Source: an uncultured Bacteroidales bacterium (GTDB lineage Bacteria > Bacteroidota > Bacteroidia > Bacteroidales > Paludibacteraceae). From it: a stretch of DNA of 17,053 bases. Made by a program: the position numbers and the translations under genes. Location: contig CAIWIS010000023.1 of the NCBI GenBank assembly GCA_903912795.1, positions 1 through 17,053 on the forward strand. Reading direction: 5' to 3'. Positions within the stretch are counted from its first letter, which is position 1. Every line of letters starts with the position of its first letter. The notes under the pieces are model-generated. The model did no database searches, was not told the DNA's origin, and saw only the letters and a list, made by a program, of their open reading frames with translations. This document shows positions 1 to 9,857 of the stretch, piece by piece.

Positions 1-21
1 GAAGACTGATAACTGAAATTC

Positions 22-95
22 AGTCCTATAGCTCAGTTGGTTAGAGCGCTACACTGATAATGTAGAGGTCGGCAGTTCAACTCTGCCTGGGACTA
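22..95 (+). tRNA. tRNA-Ile (GAT)
   Basis: A full cloverleaf can be folded by eye. The acceptor arms are 22-28 with 88-94, the D stem is GCTC/GAGC, the anticodon stem is CTACA/TGTAG (49-53 with 61-65), and the T stem is GGCAG/CTGCC with loop TTCAACT. The anticodon loop CTGATAA carries GAT at 56-58, which reads isoleucine. The CCA end is not encoded. It sits just before tRNA-Ala and the 23S gene, the usual place for this pair in a 16S-23S spacer. Confidence 0.96.
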
Positions 96-106
96 CAAAA
101 AAACTT

Positions 107-181
107 GGGGGATTAGCTCAGTTGGCTTAGAGCACCTGCCTTGCACGCAGGGGGTCATCGGTTCGAGCCCGATATTCTCCA
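107..181 (+). tRNA. tRNA-Ala (TGC)
   Basis: The acceptor arms are 107-113 with 174-180 (two G-T pairs), the D stem GCTC/GAGC, the anticodon stem CCTGC/GCAGG (135-139 with 147-151), and the T stem ATCGG/CCGAT with loop TTCGAGC. The loop CTTGCAC places anticodon TGC at 142-144. CCA is not encoded. Only 11 nt separate it from tRNA-Ile, so both are processed from the rRNA precursor. Confidence 0.96.
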
Positions 182-193
182 CAAAATCAATTA

Positions 194-219
194 ATCAACA
201 GAAGTGTTGATATTTTTTT
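194..219 (+). terminator. terminator-like hairpin just after tRNA-Ala
   Basis: A 7-bp stem (194-200 with 205-211, loop GAAG) is followed by a run of seven T. It has the shape of a weak intrinsic terminator but lies inside the rRNA operon, 12 nt after tRNA-Ala. It may be an attenuator overridden by rRNA antitermination, or simply a processing structure for the tRNA 3' end. The shape is visible; the function is inference. Confidence 0.4.
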
Positions 220-320
220 GAGAAATTAGGAGTAAATGACAGTTTAATAACACTATAACGTTATTAAATAACACATTATTGAAGTTTATAAATTTCTATC
301 ATTTAATTTGTGAAAATAAA

Positions 321-355
321 ATGGTAAATAGTAAATGAATAAATGGTAAATAAGA
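321..355 (+). repeat. degenerate period-7 repeat (ATGGTAA-like) before 23S
   Basis: ATGGTAA (321-327) and ATAGTAA (328-334) are followed by a degenerate 8-nt unit and ATGGTAA again (343-349). TGGTAAATA occurs twice within 30 bases. Similar seven-base repeats lie behind the 23S gene and before the MFS gene. No function can be read from it. Confidence 0.5.
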
Positions 356-357
356 AG

Positions 358-367
358 ATCTTTGACA
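358..367 (+). promoter_or_regulatory. boxA-like antitermination site
   Basis: ATCTTTGACA resembles the bacterial rRNA boxA core (TCTTTAACA in Escherichia coli), with one mismatch in the nine shared bases. Its position just before the 23S gene, at the foot of the processing stem, fits. It could also be only the start of the stem, so this is a moderate call. Confidence 0.45.
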
Positions 368-388
368 TATTGAAAGAAAGAAAAAAGT
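361..388 (+). other. 23S precursor processing stem, 5' arm
   Basis: This arm begins TTTGACAT and continues purine-rich. It pairs with 3409-3433, behind the 23S gene, through TTTGACAT/ATGTCAAA, TGAAA/TTTCA and GAAAGAAAA/TTTTCTTTC with small bulges. Long stems that loop out 23S rRNA are the normal substrate of RNase III-type cleavage. Confidence 0.75.
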
Positions 389-488
389 AGTAAAGCAATG
401 CGATACGATAGAGTAATCTATTTTAGCATTGACTTGTAGAGAAGGTAGTTATTAATAACTATTGGATATACAACGAGCAAAAAGAAAT

Positions 489-3378
<2,890 letters not shown>

Positions 3379-3408
3379 ACAACCTTATGGTATTACATAG
3401 TTTTATGA

Positions 3409-3433
3409 ACTTTTCTTTCTTTTCAATGTCAAA
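3409..3433 (+). other. 23S precursor processing stem, 3' arm
   Basis: Pyrimidine-rich arm ending ATGTCAAA that is complementary to 361-388 before the gene. Together they enclose the 23S gene with about 100 nt and 30 nt of trailer on the two sides. Confidence 0.75.
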
Positions 3434-3443
3434 ACCTAAAACA

Positions 3444-3509
3444 GCTGCAAGAGGCAAGCTGTAAGTTGCAAGCAAAGAAAGCTTACTACTTACCACTTAC
3501 CGCTCACTA
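3444..3509 (+). repeat. period-7 repeats in the 23S-5S spacer
   Basis: Two blocks of degenerate heptads lie side by side. The first is GCTGCAA, GAGGCAA, GCTGTAA, GTTGCAA (3444-3471). The second is CTTACTA, CTTACCA, CTTACCG, CTCACTA (3482-3509). The second block is roughly complementary to GTAAG in the first, so the blocks could partly pair in the RNA. They fill most of the spacer between 23S and 5S. Confidence 0.65.
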
Positions 3510-3522
3510 CTGAATCGAATTT

Positions 3523-3628
<106 letters not shown>

Positions 3629-3634
3629 TTTTTT

Positions 3635-3673
3635 AAAAGCCCTGCATATTAACTTATGTGGGGCTTTTTTTTG
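3635..3673 (+). terminator. rRNA operon terminator
   Basis: A 14-bp hairpin pairs 3635-3648 (AAAAGCCCTGCATA) with 3655-3668, including two G-T pairs, around loop TTAACT. It is followed by a run of eight T. This is a textbook intrinsic terminator right after 5S. Confidence 0.92.
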
Positions 3674-3733
3674 TCGCTATGTCTTACAACAGATTTTTTT
3701 TTAAATTCTATCGTAATCTAGTCATTGAAAAAC

Positions 3734-3764
3734 TTTGTAGAGCAAATAAAATCTGTTATCTTTG
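3734..3764 (+). promoter_or_regulatory. Bacteroidota-type promoter for ftsQAZ
   Basis: TTTG at 3734-3737, a 19-bp spacer, then TATCTTTG at 3757-3764 exactly match the -33 TTTG and -7 TAnnTTTG elements known for Bacteroides-type sigma factors. Transcription should start near 3771, about 60 nt before ftsQ. It lies after the rRNA terminator, so the division genes have their own promoter. Confidence 0.82.
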
Positions 3765-3831
3765 CTGAAAAGATACATCCTTAAAAATGTCATTATTTTA
3801 TTCGATAATTAAACTATTTCGTACTATTTAA

Positions 3832-4641
3832 ATGAAGTTGTCAATTGTAACCAAAGTACTTATTGCATTATGCGCTGTATCCATTTTGGGTTATACAGTG
3901 TATATGGCTTGGCAATCTTCTGATTCCGATAGAACGATCATTTGTACTACTCTGGATGTTGATATGAAAGACAATGCACAAATTAGGTTGATTTCGGAAA
4001 GTGAAATTGCAAAAATTTTAGAAGCAAAAGGGATAAATCCTGTTAGCCAAAAATACAGCGCTATTTCTACCGAAAATATTGAAAATGAATTGCTTAAGAA
4101 CAAAATGATTCGTACGGTGCAGTGTTATAAAACTACTTCTGGAAAAGTAATTGTTGAGGTTACGCAGCGCATACCTAAATTTTTAATTGTTGGAAACGAG
4201 AGCTATTATGTGGATTCTGATCGGAAATTGATGCCTGTTTCGCTTAATTATGCAGCCTATGTACCAGTTGTATCAGGTAGGGTAATTAAATCGATGGCTA
4301 CTCGTCAGATCTTTGATTTTGTTAATTATCTTGAAAAAGATACCTTTTGGAATGCACAGATTGAACAGATATATATACGTGAAGATCTGATAGTTGAATT
4401 AATTCCTCGCGTTGGTAATGCCGTAATTATTCTTGGTCGATTCGATAATTTTGAAAAAAAATTGCGTAACTTGCACCAATTATATACACAAGCTTTTAAT
4501 GTTATTGGATGGAATAGGTACGATAAAATTGATTTGCAATTTCAAGGACAGATTGTTTGTACCAAAACAGGAACAAAACCCATGATTATTAAACGCGATA
4601 CAGTGGTTGTAAATGATAGTTTATCGATAAAGAAGATATGA
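3832..4641 (+). CDS. ftsQ: cell division protein FtsQ
   Basis: FtsQ is a bitopic inner-membrane protein of the divisome that links early and late division proteins through its outer (periplasmic) part. The 269-residue product has a short cytoplasmic tail, one membrane segment at about 6-26, then a periplasmic region: a POTRA-like domain at about 36-118 (the stretch around RLISESEIAKIL and VIVEVTQRIPKFLI) and the FtsQ beta domain at about 119-250 (SYYVDSDRKLMPV). Sequence conservation in FtsQ is low; position before ftsA and ftsZ makes the call firm. The start follows the promoter at 3734-3764 and I see no Shine-Dalgarno site, as usual in this phylum. Its stop overlaps the ftsA start by 4 nt, which implies coupled translation. 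Unusually, the gene directly upstream is 5S rRNA, not murC. Confidence 0.93.
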   Translation: MKLSIVTKVLIALCAVSILGYTVYMAWQSSDSDRTIICTTLDVDMKDNAQIRLISESEIAKILEAKGINPVSQKYSAISTENIENELLKNKMIRTVQCYKTTSGKVIVEVTQRIPKFLIVGNESYYVDSDRKLMPVSLNYAAYVPVVSGRVIKSMATRQIFDFVNYLEKDTFWNAQIEQIYIREDLIVELIPRVGNAVIILGRFDNFEKKLRNLHQLYTQAFNVIGWNRYDKIDLQFQGQIVCTKTGTKPMIIKRDTVVVNDSLSIKKI

Positions 4642-5906
4642 TGTCGGAAAAATTTGTAGCAATAGATTTAGGGAGTACCCGTATTTCAGTCATGGCAGGC
4701 GAAATACAGGAGGATGGCTTTTTGCGTATTTCTGGAATTGAATCGAAAAGTGCGGATGATGTGAAATATGGAATTGTGGAGCAAGGGTCAGGAGCAGCAT
4801 ACAAATTAAACGAACTTATTCATTTACTTGAGAATAGTGCTCGCTTACGTGATGTTGAATATGTATCGGTAAGTGTAGGTGCTAAAAGCATGAAAAACGT
4901 AACCGTTTCGATAAGTCATTTTGTAGGGGCATCCAAAACTGTTTCGGATGCATTAATAGATGAAATGAACCTCGAAGCCGAAGGGAAAATTAGAGGTCAA
5001 AGTGTTGCGGTTTACGATGTTATTCCATTGTATTACGAACTGGATGGTCGTAGAATGGATGATCCAGTAGGCAAACAAGGAACTCAAATCGTTGGGCGAT
5101 ATAATGTTGTTTATGGCAATACATTGATAGCAGAAAAGCTCGAAGGCTGTATTGAAAGAACTGGTAAAGTGATAGAATACCGCTGTTTAGCTGTTGATGC
5201 ATTGGCAACTGCTGTGCTTGATGAACATGAACGCGAAAGTGGTTGTGTACTAATTAATATGGGTGGATTAACAACTACTTTATCAATTTTTGAACATGGT
5301 GCTATGCAGCAAATGGTAGTTGTGCCTTTGGGTGGTAAAACAATCACCAAAGATATTCAGGAATTTGGTATCAGCGAAAAAGATGCTGAACGACTTAAAT
5401 GTATGAAAGGAACAGCCCTCGAAAGTCTGGTTGATAAACCTATTTATATTCAAGTAGCATCAACTGATATAGAGAGTCCGCCAGAAAAAATATCCACCAA
5501 AATATTGGCAATGGCTATTGAAGCACGTTTGGACGAAATAATGAATCCAATTTTTGATGCTATCGAAGCTTATGATGGAAATTTAGGTAAAGGTGTAATC
5601 CTCACAGGAGGAGCTGCACTTTTGGAAGGAGTTGATGATTATATTTCGGAACGTACTGGTTTTAAAGTTCGTTTTGGTAGTTATAACGACTGGTTAGCCG
5701 ATAAAACCGACGAGAAATATATAGATCCAATATATGCACAATTAGTTGGAACTGTATTGCTCAATCATGAATATCGTCAGCATCATCCACTTGAAGTAAA
5801 AGATGTGGCAAAGAAGAAGAAAGAACCTAAAATTCAAAGTAGAAATATAAAAAATAAAACCACTGAACTTTTTAAGGAGTTTTTTGGGGATGATAATAAA
5901 TTGTAA
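4638..5906 (+). CDS. ftsA: cell division protein FtsA
   Basis: FtsA is an actin-like ATPase that ties FtsZ filaments to the inner membrane and recruits later division proteins. The 422-residue product shows the actin-fold landmarks: phosphate-1 loop near residue 6 (AIDLGSTRISVMAGE), the extra SHS2 (1C) domain in roughly residues 80-160, phosphate-2 loop CVLINMGGLTTTLSIF near 203, and the adenosine motif VILTGGAALLEGV near 316. A lysine-rich linker leads to a C-terminal segment (TTELFKEFFGDD) that looks like the usual amphipathic membrane-binding helix. The start is ATG at 4638, overlapping the ftsQ stop; a second ATG at 4641 is the alternative. ftsZ follows after 19 nt. Length and motifs are normal. 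Confidence 0.97.
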   Translation: MMSEKFVAIDLGSTRISVMAGEIQEDGFLRISGIESKSADDVKYGIVEQGSGAAYKLNELIHLLENSARLRDVEYVSVSVGAKSMKNVTVSISHFVGASKTVSDALIDEMNLEAEGKIRGQSVAVYDVIPLYYELDGRRMDDPVGKQGTQIVGRYNVVYGNTLIAEKLEGCIERTGKVIEYRCLAVDALATAVLDEHERESGCVLINMGGLTTTLSIFEHGAMQQMVVVPLGGKTITKDIQEFGISEKDAERLKCMKGTALESLVDKPIYIQVASTDIESPPEKISTKILAMAIEARLDEIMNPIFDAIEAYDGNLGKGVILTGGAALLEGVDDYISERTGFKVRFGSYNDWLADKTDEKYIDPIYAQLVGTVLLNHEYRQHHPLEVKDVAKKKKEPKIQSRNIKNKTTELFKEFFGDDNKL

Positions 5907-5925
5907 CTTATAAATAGAATATAAT

Positions 5926-7296
5926 ATGGGATATTTAGATGATGGATTACCTTTGGATTTACCTGTAATTGATTCTTCAATTATTAAGGTAATTGGTGTT
6001 GGTGGTGGTGGTGGAAATGCTGTAAATCACATGTATCGTCAGGGAATTACCGACGTTTCGTTTGTAGTATGTAATACTGATAATCAGGCATTAATAAAAT
6101 CGCCCGTACCAAATAAAATACAACTCGGACTTGGAACAACCGAAGGGTTAGGTGCCGGTGGTGATCCTAAAGTGGCTCGACGAGCCGCAGAAGAGTCAAT
6201 CGAAAAAATTCAAGGCTTATTGCAGGATAATACCAAAATGGTTTTTATTACTGCTGGTATGGGTGGAGGAACAGGTACAGGTGCTTCGCCAATTGTAGCA
6301 AAAGCTGCTCACGATTTAAATATCCTTACTGTAGCTATTGTTACTATTCCTTTTGCCTTTGAAGGTAAACAGAAAAAAATTCAAGCTCTCGAGGGTGTTG
6401 CTAATTTAAGTGAACACGTAGATTGTATTTTGGTGATTAACAATGAAAAACTCAAAGAAATTTATCCTGATCTTGAATTGTCGAACGCATTTGCCAAAGC
6501 CGATGATGTGTTGACAAACGCTGCGCGTGGTATTGCCGAAATTATTACAGTTCCAGGTTATATCAATACTGACTTTGCCGATGTGTATAGCATTATGAAG
6601 GATGGTAAAGTAGCTATTATGAATACAGGTTATGCATCGGGCGAAGATCGTATTAGTAAAGCCATTGAGGATGCGTTAAACTCACCATTGCTCAACACGA
6701 ACGATGTGAATGGAGCATCTAAAGTGTTGTTGAGCTTATATTGTTCTACTACCAACCAAATTAAAATGGAGGAAGTACAGCAGATTCATGATTTCATGAA
6801 TAAAGTGGGCGAAAATGTACAAGTTATCTGGGGTGCTACTTTCGACGATTCGCTTGGTGATAACGTGAAAATTACAATTATTGCAACAGGTTATGGCGTA
6901 GGTGATATACCTGGTATGCCTTTGAATGCGATAAAAAATCTACGGAAGCAAAGCGCACAAACAGAAAGTGGAAATGTTTTACAAAATGTGGTAAATGCTT
7001 TTCAGAATTTGACTAGTGATAAATCTGAAAAAGAGGATGAAGTGGATCCAATTCAAATGGCTATGGATGAGTATTATGGTAATCCAGAGAAGCCTATTCA
7101 AGAAATTGAATTGACATTTGACGATGAAATTACTATTGACCCAATTCCTGACGAAGTGATAGTAAAGCCTGCAGAGCCAGTTAAACCATCTGAGCCAGAA
7201 TTAGAGGTGTTTACACTCGACGATTTGGAAGATGATTCCAAACATAAAAAGATAGAAAATATTCCTGCTTGGAAACGTAAATTTATGAAAAAATAA
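5926..7296 (+). CDS. ftsZ: cell division GTPase FtsZ
   Basis: FtsZ is the tubulin-like GTPase that assembles the cytokinetic ring at midcell. In the 456 residues I see the nucleotide loop GVGGGGGNAVN (24-34), the tubulin signature GGGTGTG (113-119), the T7-loop region around NTDFADV, and a second domain to about residue 340. A variable, acidic, proline-containing linker follows from about 345 to 440. The C-terminal peptide is strongly basic (IPAWKRKFMKK), the expected docking site for FtsA. The gene lies 19 nt after ftsA and 2 nt before the YqeY-like gene, so all four genes should share one transcript. Nothing is truncated. Confidence 0.98.
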   Translation: MGYLDDGLPLDLPVIDSSIIKVIGVGGGGGNAVNHMYRQGITDVSFVVCNTDNQALIKSPVPNKIQLGLGTTEGLGAGGDPKVARRAAEESIEKIQGLLQDNTKMVFITAGMGGGTGTGASPIVAKAAHDLNILTVAIVTIPFAFEGKQKKIQALEGVANLSEHVDCILVINNEKLKEIYPDLELSNAFAKADDVLTNAARGIAEIITVPGYINTDFADVYSIMKDGKVAIMNTGYASGEDRISKAIEDALNSPLLNTNDVNGASKVLLSLYCSTTNQIKMEEVQQIHDFMNKVGENVQVIWGATFDDSLGDNVKITIIATGYGVGDIPGMPLNAIKNLRKQSAQTESGNVLQNVVNAFQNLTSDKSEKEDEVDPIQMAMDEYYGNPEKPIQEIELTFDDEITIDPIPDEVIVKPAEPVKPSEPELEVFTLDDLEDDSKHKKIENIPAWKRKFMKK

Positions 7297-7298
7297 AT

Positions 7299-7757
7299 AT
7301 GAACGAATTATTCGATACAATAAGTGCTGATATTAAAAAAGCAATGTTAGCCCGCGACAAAGTGGCTCTTGAAGCCTTACGAGGAATTAAAAAAGAGTTT
7401 ATCGAAGCTAAAACTGCTAAAGGCGGTGATGGTAATTTAGCTGATGATGCGGCAGTTAAGATTTTGCAGAAAATGGTAAAGCAACGTAAGGAATCTGCTC
7501 AGATTTATACGGAACAAAACCGTCCGGAATTGGCCGAAAATGAACTTGCAGAGGCAGTAGTTATTGAAAAATACTTGCCTACCCAAATGACAGATGTTGA
7601 ACTAAGTAGTGCTATTGCAGCTATTATCATTCAAGTAGGTGCTGTAGGTCCACAGGATATGGGAAAGGTAATGGGATTTGCTTCAAAACAACTAGCTGGA
7701 AAAACCGAAGGTCGTTTAATTTCGGAGAAAGTAAAATTGCTATTGTCTGAATTGTAA
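7299..7757 (+). CDS. GatB/YqeY domain protein
   Basis: This 152-residue protein belongs to the YqeY family, small helical proteins sharing the C-terminal tRNA-binding-like domain of the GatB subunit of aspartyl/glutamyl-tRNA amidotransferase. The free-standing form has no firmly established function; a link to tRNA handling is inferred from the fold only. Visible family marks are the N-terminal helix with ALEALRGIKKEF (residues about 23-34), the KMVKQRKESAQIY segment, and the C-terminal pattern GKVMGFASKQLAGKTEGRLIS. The start is 2 nt after the ftsZ stop, so it is the last gene of the division operon, ahead of the terminator at 7824-7854. Length is normal for the family. Confidence 0.9.
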   Translation: MNELFDTISADIKKAMLARDKVALEALRGIKKEFIEAKTAKGGDGNLADDAAVKILQKMVKQRKESAQIYTEQNRPELAENELAEAVVIEKYLPTQMTDVELSSAIAAIIIQVGAVGPQDMGKVMGFASKQLAGKTEGRLISEKVKLLLSEL

Positions 7758-7823
7758 CCAGATACAATGATTAACTGAGTGTAAATAACACTTTAAATAT
7801 CTAACTCATATCACAAAAATTAT

Positions 7824-7854
7824 AAAAGCTGTAGTTGAACTGCAGCTTTTTTTT
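7824..7854 (+). terminator. terminator of the fts operon
   Basis: A 12-bp hairpin pairs 7824-7835 (AAAAGCTGTAGT) with 7839-7850 around loop TGA. The T run continues to 7854. It closes the ftsQ-ftsA-ftsZ-yqeY unit. Confidence 0.9.
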
Positions 7855-7862
7855 GTCCTAAT

Positions 7863-7893
7863 TTTTATATGCGGTAAATAAATGGTATTTTTG
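7863..7893 (+). promoter_or_regulatory. probable promoter for the exported protein gene
   Basis: TATTTTTG at 7886-7893 matches the -7 element TAnnTTTG. At the standard 19-bp distance lies TTTT (7863-7866), one base off the -33 TTTG. The predicted start near 7900 gives a leader of about 20 nt. It follows the terminator, which supports it. Confidence 0.6.
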
Positions 7894-7921
7894 TAGTCGC
7901 ATTTTCAAACATGCTAAAAAG

Positions 7922-8557
7922 ATGAAAAAACTTTTGTTGCTGTTATGTTTATTTTTTCTAGTATCTGCCAAAAACCTTGCTATTTCAAAGGACTCAATTT
8001 CCACATTGTATACGAATGGAGAATTTAAAACCTATTGTGTATTAGCAATAAACGCCAGCGATAGTGTAGTTAATTCGGTTGTCAATACTTTTGTTCAACA
8101 AATGTGCTACGACATTAAAGGACTATTTAAATGGGGATTAAAGGGCATGTCACTTGCAAATGAAAAAGATGAATTGCTGGTTTTTGATTTTAAAGAAACG
8201 CGTTACGATAAGCAAACCCACATATTAAAGGGCATCGGAGATGTCATTGCACCAGGTGTAACTACTATTAGAAACATTAGTGTCGACAGTAAACTTACTT
8301 TACGTACATTTTCGAGTGGTAAACGAGAAGTACGATTGGAATTGGCTTCGCCAAATTTATTTATACGTGATATGCATGGCTCTTTTTATTTTATACCTAA
8401 AGGGAAACAACAAACTGGTTATTTACAAATAGTTACTAATATACGCTTTGCGTGGTTTTTCGATTTGTTTATAACCCAAGCGAGGTATAAAAAAATAATG
8501 GAATGGCGATTACGTCAGATTCTAAAAAACATAAAAGAAGAAGCGAATAAAAGATGA
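7922..8557 (+). CDS. exported protein of unknown function
   Basis: I do not recognise this 211-residue protein. It starts with a clear signal peptide: KK then a hydrophobic core (residues 4-14) and a likely cleavage after VSA at 16/17. There is no lipobox cysteine at the cleavage site, so it is probably soluble in the periplasm or peripherally bound. The mature part alternates short hydrophobic strands (LLVFDFKETRYD, LTLRTFSS, VRLELAS, GYLQIVTNI) and ends in a long basic helix (ITQARYKKIMEWRLRQILKNIKEEA). Strands followed by a long C-terminal helix recall SRPBCC/START-like folds, but that is a weak guess. The gene has its own predicted promoter and is followed by prfA after 181 nt of repeat-bearing DNA. 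Base use matches its neighbours. Confidence 0.8.
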   Translation: MKKLLLLLCLFFLVSAKNLAISKDSISTLYTNGEFKTYCVLAINASDSVVNSVVNTFVQQMCYDIKGLFKWGLKGMSLANEKDELLVFDFKETRYDKQTHILKGIGDVIAPGVTTIRNISVDSKLTLRTFSSGKREVRLELASPNLFIRDMHGSFYFIPKGKQQTGYLQIVTNIRFAWFFDLFITQARYKKIMEWRLRQILKNIKEEANKR

Positions 8558-8564
8558 TGTGGTG

Positions 8565-8596
8565 ATGTGATGATATGAAAATGTGATGATTAGAAA
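8565..8596 (+). repeat. tandem 16-bp repeat
   Basis: ATGTGATGATATGAAA (8565-8580) is followed directly by ATGTGATGATTAGAAA (8581-8596), with 14 of 16 bases the same. It begins 8 nt after the stop of the exported-protein gene. It is short and noncoding, probably produced by slippage. Confidence 0.65.
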
Positions 8597-8632
8597 ATTA
8601 AAAATCAAAAATAATGGCTAGGCTTTTCTAAC

Positions 8633-8716
8633 GTGCGAAGCACCAATAGCGCGTAGTTAATAACGGGCAAACCTGCCTGCCGCAGGCAGGGCCCCAATAA
8701 TAATGCACGAAGTGCA
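8633..8716. repeat. cluster of three short palindromes before prfA
   Basis: Three hairpins lie within 84 nt: GTGC-GAA-GCAC (8633-8643), CCTGCCTG-CCG-CAGGCAGG (8672-8690, GC-rich, 8-bp stem) and TGCAC-GAA-GTGCA (8704-8716). The outer two share the GAA loop and related GTGC/GCAC stems on either side of the central palindrome. The GC-rich centre contrasts with the AT-rich surroundings, which suggests a small dispersed palindromic element of REP type. No T run follows, so it is not a plain terminator. Confidence 0.6.
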
Positions 8717-8738
8717 AAACTTTACAAACAAAAAATAA

Positions 8739-9824
8739 ATGGCTGAAAAAACACTTCTGGAAAAACTAGAAGGATTACAACATAAATTCGATGAGATATC
8801 GACTCTTATAACTGACCCTTCGGTAATTACGGATCAGAAACGCTTTGTTAAATTAAACAAAGAATACCACGATTTAGAACGAATACTCGTTGCCAAAAAC
8901 GAATATGAATTGGCATTGGCACATTTATCAGAAGCAAAAGAAATATTGGATACTGAAAATGACCCTGAAATGCGTGAGATGGCCAAGGCAGAAGTGGACG
9001 ATATTGAACCTCGTATTCCTGAAATGGAAGAAAATATCAAGCTATTGCTTATTCCTGCTGATCCTGAGGATAATAAAAATGCTATTGTGGAAATTAGAGG
9101 TGGTACAGGAGGTGATGAGGCTGCAATTTTTGCTGGCGACTTGTTTAAAATGTATGTTAAATACTGCGAAACTAAACGCTGGAAATTGGAGATAACTAAT
9201 ATTAGCGAAGGAACTTCTGGCGGTTACAAGGAGATTATTTTTACTGTTTCGGGCGAAAATGTATATGGAACACTAAAGTACGAATCTGGAGTACATCGAG
9301 TGCAACGTGTACCTCAAACCGAAACTCAAGGTCGTGTACATACTTCGGCAGCTACTTTGGCAGTATTGCCTGAGGCTGAGGAGTTTGATATTGAATTGAA
9401 AGAATCGGATGTGCGTGTTGATACTTTTTGTTCGTCGGGCGCAGGAGGGCAGTCTGTTAACACCACTTATTCAGCTATACGGTTAGTGCATATTCCTACA
9501 GGAATAACTGTCCAATGTCAGGATGAAAAATCACAGCACAAAAACAAAGCGAAGGCAATGATTGAACTACGTTCTCGAATTTATGCCATTGAACACCAGA
9601 AATACTTAGATGAAATTGGCTCCAAGCGCAAAACTATGGTTTCGACGGGCGACCGTTCAGCAAAAATTAGGACTTATAATTATCCACAAGGTCGTATAAC
9701 CGACCATCGTATAAATTTCACAATATACAATTTAAATGCCTTTATGAATGGAGATATTCAGGGCGTTATTGATCAGTTAATTGTTGCCGAAAATACGGAA
9801 CGAATGAAAGAAAGCGAGTTGTAA
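8739..9824 (+). CDS. prfA: peptide chain release factor 1
   Basis: RF1 recognises stop codons UAA and UAG in the ribosomal A site and triggers release of the finished protein. The 361-residue length is standard. In order I see the helical N-terminal domain (1 to about 100), GGTGGDEAA (121-129), the stop-codon recognition tripeptide PQT at 192-194 in RVPQTETQGRVHTSA, and the catalytic GGQ at 236-238 in SGAGGQSVNTT, where the glutamine is the methylated residue in known RF1. The PxT form marks RF1; RF2 would have SPF. In E. coli the tripeptide is PAT; PQT fits the pattern and I believe it is common in Bacteroidota. No clear promoter is seen directly ahead, so it may be read from the promoter at 7863-7893. 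pyrF follows after 33 nt. Confidence 0.97.
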   Translation: MAEKTLLEKLEGLQHKFDEISTLITDPSVITDQKRFVKLNKEYHDLERILVAKNEYELALAHLSEAKEILDTENDPEMREMAKAEVDDIEPRIPEMEENIKLLLIPADPEDNKNAIVEIRGGTGGDEAAIFAGDLFKMYVKYCETKRWKLEITNISEGTSGGYKEIIFTVSGENVYGTLKYESGVHRVQRVPQTETQGRVHTSAATLAVLPEAEEFDIELKESDVRVDTFCSSGAGGQSVNTTYSAIRLVHIPTGITVQCQDEKSQHKNKAKAMIELRSRIYAIEHQKYLDEIGSKRKTMVSTGDRSAKIRTYNYPQGRITDHRINFTIYNLNAFMNGDIQGVIDQLIVAENTERMKESEL

Positions 9825-9857
9825 CATAAGAATTGAATTTCAAACTTTAATAAGAAT

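Larger units (their letters stand above)
182..488 (+). other. tRNA-Ala to 23S spacer (transcribed, AT-rich)
   Basis: No gene is seen here. It holds the terminator-like hairpin at 194-219, a 9-bp inverted repeat (243-251 with 260-268), a period-7 repeat (321-355), a boxA-like site, the 5' arm of the 23S processing stem (361-388), a hairpin pairing 396-401 with 426-431 and 408-412 with 417-421, and a perfect 16-bp palindrome at 446-461 (TAGTTATT followed by its reverse complement). All of it should be removed when 23S rRNA matures. Confidence 0.7.

Noticed and set aside
362..368. TTGACAT as a sigma-70 -35 box for 23S
   Set aside because: It is part of the processing stem and boxA-like site inside a transcribed spacer; Bacteroidota do not use TTGACA promoters.
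3444..3509. Repeats as a CRISPR array
   Set aside because: Units are seven bases, contiguous and degenerate, without spacers or cas genes.
7922..7975. Lipoprotein signal in the exported protein
   Set aside because: The only early cysteine is inside the hydrophobic core and lacks a lipobox.
8739..9824. Release factor 2 instead of 1
   Set aside because: The recognition tripeptide is PQT (PxT type), not SPF, and there is no internal frameshift site.
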